Of a DNA stretch of 64,000 nucleotides, positions 61,241-64,000 are shown one piece after another. The notes under the pieces are model-generated. The model saw only the letters and a list, made by a program, of their open reading frames with translations, ran no database searches and was not told the DNA's origin. The position numbers and the translations under genes were made by a program. Source of the DNA: Agapetus fuscipes. Lineage: Eukaryota; Arthropoda; Insecta; Trichoptera; Glossosomatidae. The stretch lies in assembly GCA_951799405.1 (NCBI GenBank), contig OX637344.1, positions 16,864,001 to 16,928,000 on the forward strand, in the 5' to 3' direction. Position 1 is the stretch's first letter, and the number at the start of each line of letters is the position of its first letter.

Positions 61241-62600
61241 AAAGCTCAGCATATCTGCTGATATACGGCGAAAGTTGTCAAAAGAATTGACGGAGAGTTG
61301 AGCTTTCAAAACGCTACGAAATCTATGAAAATATTAATTAATTTGTGTGTTGATTCAAGTCGTAAAAAAAGCTCTGAAAGCTATATCGTTTGTTATTGAT
61401 AACAGCTGGAATGACAATGCAGTTGACAGAAAACTAACTATTCAAAACGTCACAAAATCAAGTGCAATAATAAGTAGACTTTTGTTCAGATTGTGAGTTC
61501 AAAAAAGCTCTGAATTTTTGTTTGTGAACAGTGAAAACATCTGAAGAATTGACAGTGAAGTTGATTGAAATTGTAACTTTCAAAACATCACGAAATCAAG
61601 TGAAAAAACTAAATAATTGGTGCTTTGATTCAAGTCTTAAAAAAGCTCTGAATGTATTTTTATTACAAGTGAAAGCTTTGGAAAAGCTTACAGTAGGGTT
61701 GGCAGAAAAAAACAGTTTTGGGAACTGGAAGAAATTAGGTGAAGAATTAAAAAAAGTTGTGTACATATGAAGTGACAGGGAAAAGCTGTGAATATCTATT
61801 TATAGCCAGTCAAAGCTCTCGAATGGTTGACAGAAAATACAGCTTTTAAAATAGAAGATATCGGTCGAGTAAGTGTTAATACAAAACGAATGTTTCCAAA
61901 AATATGACGGCCAGAAAAGCTAACTTTTAAAGTATTACCAAATTAAGTGAGAAATCAGGTTTCTTGTCTGCAAGAAAACACTTAGCATAGTTATTTATAT
62001 TGAGTGAAAGCTTTCATAGATTTGACAGTAAAGTTGATGATAAAATAAACTCTGAATTAACTGAAACACGATTTTTTTTTATCAATAAAAAACTTTTAAG
62101 AACATAGTAAAAATTCAGTGGACATTTAAATTTTTTATATCTTTATGAGATTACTCTGTTTGTTTATAGCCCGGATATGTTTAAAAAACTTGACAAGTAA
62201 TTAAGCTTAAAAATCAAAGGTATACAATATTTTTCTGTCAAAAAAATGCTCGGAAAATCTGTGCAGCAAGTAGTTAAACTTTAAACTTTCAGTAATAAAG
62301 AAAATGAAATGAATTAATTGAGAGTCATATTTTATACTCAAAATATACGTGTTGTGAAGTTAACATATATCCAATTATAAAAATGTGTTAGTCAGGTTTT
62401 TGTTTTTTTTTCAGTGTATATAAAAAAATCTCGTTGAAAGGAAAGTGTATTGTGTTTGGTGTGCTATTTAAAACGTCAAATTTGAATTTACTGTCGTCAT
62501 TTGTGTACTCGATTTCACAAAATAAATAAATATTGTAGCTCGTCTGCAGAAAAGTGTTTGACCTAAAAGCTCTGTCCGATGAACTGAACACGAGCTTTTT
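61241..62600. repeat. Degenerate ~135-bp tandem repeat
   Basis: AAAGCTCTGAA-type words recur near 61243, 61368, 61504, 61642, 61782, 61916 and again near 62241 and 62565. Between them GAATTGACAGTGAAGTTGA and TTTCAAAACRTCACGAAATC recur in the same order. The units have diverged too far to look like a repeat at first sight. Confidence 0.6.
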
Positions 62601-63198
62601 CTCAAATTTTTAAATTCAAATGGGGGCAAGGAACTTTTTTAATGCATTTTCGTGATCAATTGTCAAAAAAATATGAGAAATGGTTAAGCGAACAATGCAT
62701 CAGTGGATGTTATTTTTGACGCTTTTCTTTTGCCAAAATAATTGTTGATTCTTTTGTTTATAAACACGGATTAAACTCATTTTTATTTCAGTGTGCTTTC
62801 GACCTTTCCAAGAGACAATCCCTTTGCAATTAAAATGCTTTAATAAATAATACAACTGAAAAAAAGTGATACGTTTTTAATTTCAGAAAATTAAGACTTT
62901 TGGTTTAATTTAATCGAACAGAAAAAATATCAATTAAAAATGGGATAAAACAGTTTTACTTTTACATTTCTAATTCAAATCATACTCAAACAATTATTAC
63001 ACCCTTTTAATTATTATTTAATATTTACAGTATTTTCTAAAAAAAATAATAAAACCTGCTTAATTTTGGTATAAACAGTTAAATACAATTTACACTATGT
63101 TCTAGAATTTCTACGTAATATTTGAGTGTAAACAAGTGTTGATTTTTTATTGTTTTTTTTTTTCGAAAGCGACATTGTCGGTAAAGCAGACTGGCAAG
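62601..63198. other. Upstream region of the host exon
   Basis: AT-rich, repeat-free. Poly-T followed by TTTCGAAAG (63169) and GGTAAAGCAG (63188) could be splice acceptors of a 5' UTR exon. No TATA or initiator could be singled out. Confidence 0.4.
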
Positions 63199-63449
63199 AT
63201 GTCTGCCGGTAGACCGCGCGCCGATAAAACAGTTATCATAGACGCGACCCTCGACGAGGAGGATTGCTCGGAGCTTCAGCTACCCGCCGAGGTGCGGCGC
63301 CGTCTTGAAAACTCGCTCAAGGGCCGCGACGTCGACGCCGACGGTTCTGGAACGCAGCTGGAGATCACGGCCACAGCTTCTTCTTCTATTAGTAGGAGGG
63401 TGGCCAGGAGACGAAGGGGATGGACTGTCGTTGTTGGACCAGAAATACG
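63199..63449 (+). CDS. First coding exon of an unidentified host gene
   Basis: ATG in good context (CAAGATGTC) opens MSAGRPRADKTVIIDATLDE, then EDCSELQLPAEVRRRLENSL and a basic stretch SRRVARRRRGWTVVVGPEIR. The exon is far richer in G+C than its surroundings, has no repeat match, and ends at a possible GT donor (ACG|GTAAAATA) in phase 2. If not spliced, the frame stops four bases later. The mixture of an acidic N-terminal part and an Arg cluster suggests a nuclear or signalling protein, but I recognise no domain and give no name. The upstream ATG at 63136 is in AT-rich, poly-T sequence and is less likely. The next exon is probably beyond the window. Confidence 0.6.
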
Positions 63450-63669
63450 GTAAAATAAAATATATGAAATAATAAAATCATACCTATTTTTTTTTCAGGT
63501 TAACCTTCTGAAATTTTGATATTTTTTCTGTATTTATTTTTCCCTTAGGCTTACTAACACAAAATGTTTGCCTATTTTTTTTTTACACGTTAATACGTTA
63601 ATAATAAAGAAACAACTAAATAAACAAAAGTTAAATCTCGATTCGTTGATCGGAAGGTAGGTGGTCTTT

Positions 63670-63930
63670 TTTTTTAAGAAATTGGAAGGTGTTGCCCTTG
63701 TTGGCGATGTATCAGTTGATGGCAGGGCTGTTAGCTGCGCAGTGTTGTGTTGTCTTATTTTAAGACACTGAGGGTAAGTGGCGACATGTATTGGTTTTGA
63801 ATAGGACAAGATTAAATTGGTGTGGGAACAAAGATATCGGTAAATTTCTTCCATAAGCGGGCAGTGTGGCAAAGGAATGAGTCGTGAAAACACCAAGTTC
63901 TCATCGTTTTGATGTCGACTGTAAAGGATT
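63670..63930 (-). mobile_element. LINE-B 3' end, diverged
   Basis: Minus strand matches 38758-39020 in order (TTCTCATCGTTTTGATGTCG, GGCAAAGGAATGAGTC, CATAAGCGGGCAG, GAACAAAGATATCGG on plus), with poly(T) at 63667-63677. The frame is broken. Confidence 0.7.
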
Positions 63931-64000
63931 AAATTACACTGGACCACAAAAAATCATTTTTTGAATGTTAAATTAATGAAATGAATTGTATCTTTCTCCT

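Overview
The window reads as intergenic or intronic DNA from an arthropod, most likely an insect. It is AT-rich, has GT-AG introns and no bacterial-style operons, and is packed with transposable elements. One short element end (30836-30912) matches a 3' end well known in lepidopteran RTE elements, but that does not fix the order. Almost every recognisable coding segment belongs to a mobile element. The only good candidate for a host gene is one coding exon at 63199-63449.

Layout. 1-2.6 kb: LINE 3' ends and a tRNA-derived SINE split by a MITE. 2.6-6.2 kb: a complete cut-and-paste element, probably Sola-like, with 35-bp perfect terminal inverted repeats (TIRs), a 4-bp target duplication (TSD) and a five-exon gene whose catalytic core looks deleted. 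9.3-12.3 kb: an 80-bp-armed foldback element split by a 2.7-kb RTE-like LINE ('LINE-A') with a 10-bp TSD. 14.7-16.6 kb: an LTR split by a 5'-truncated LINE ('LINE-D'). 16.8-17.5 kb: a minisatellite with a 10-bp core. 17.8-18.6 kb: a CR1/L2-type LINE split by a 460-bp element with a 9-bp TSD. 24.07-24.40 kb: a solo LTR with a TSD. 28.1-30.8 kb: a PIF/Harbinger element with TTA TSDs, split by a second, nearly identical LINE-D copy. 34-38 kb: MITEs, SINEs and palindromic tandem repeats. 38-48 kb: dense mixtures of SINEs and LINE 3' ends. 49.8-50.2 kb: a 30-bp minisatellite. 54.19-55.77 kb: a decayed hAT transposon with an 8-bp TSD. 58-61 kb: nested LINEs, SINE and MITE. 61-63.2 kb: mostly repeat-free apart from a very degenerate ~135-bp repeat, leading into the host exon.

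How the parts relate. The commonest repeat is the 3' end of LINE-A, about 40 fragments on both strands. It keeps two short hairpins and ends in short tandem repeats of 5, 6 or 7 bp according to subfamily. Three tRNA-derived SINE families (called SINE-A, -B and -C here) coexist with at least eight LINE lineages. SINE-A occurs with two different 3' tails, and one of these resembles the 3' end of LINE-B, a poly(A) LINE also in the window. Several foldback elements carry a hammerhead-core-like hairpin. Nested insertions, many with exact TSDs, give a relative chronology.

Family names such as LINE-A, SINE-B and MITE-E are local labels. Repeat boundaries without a TSD are approximate (tens of bp). 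I found no CRISPR array, rRNA gene, convincing functional tRNA gene or prokaryotic feature.
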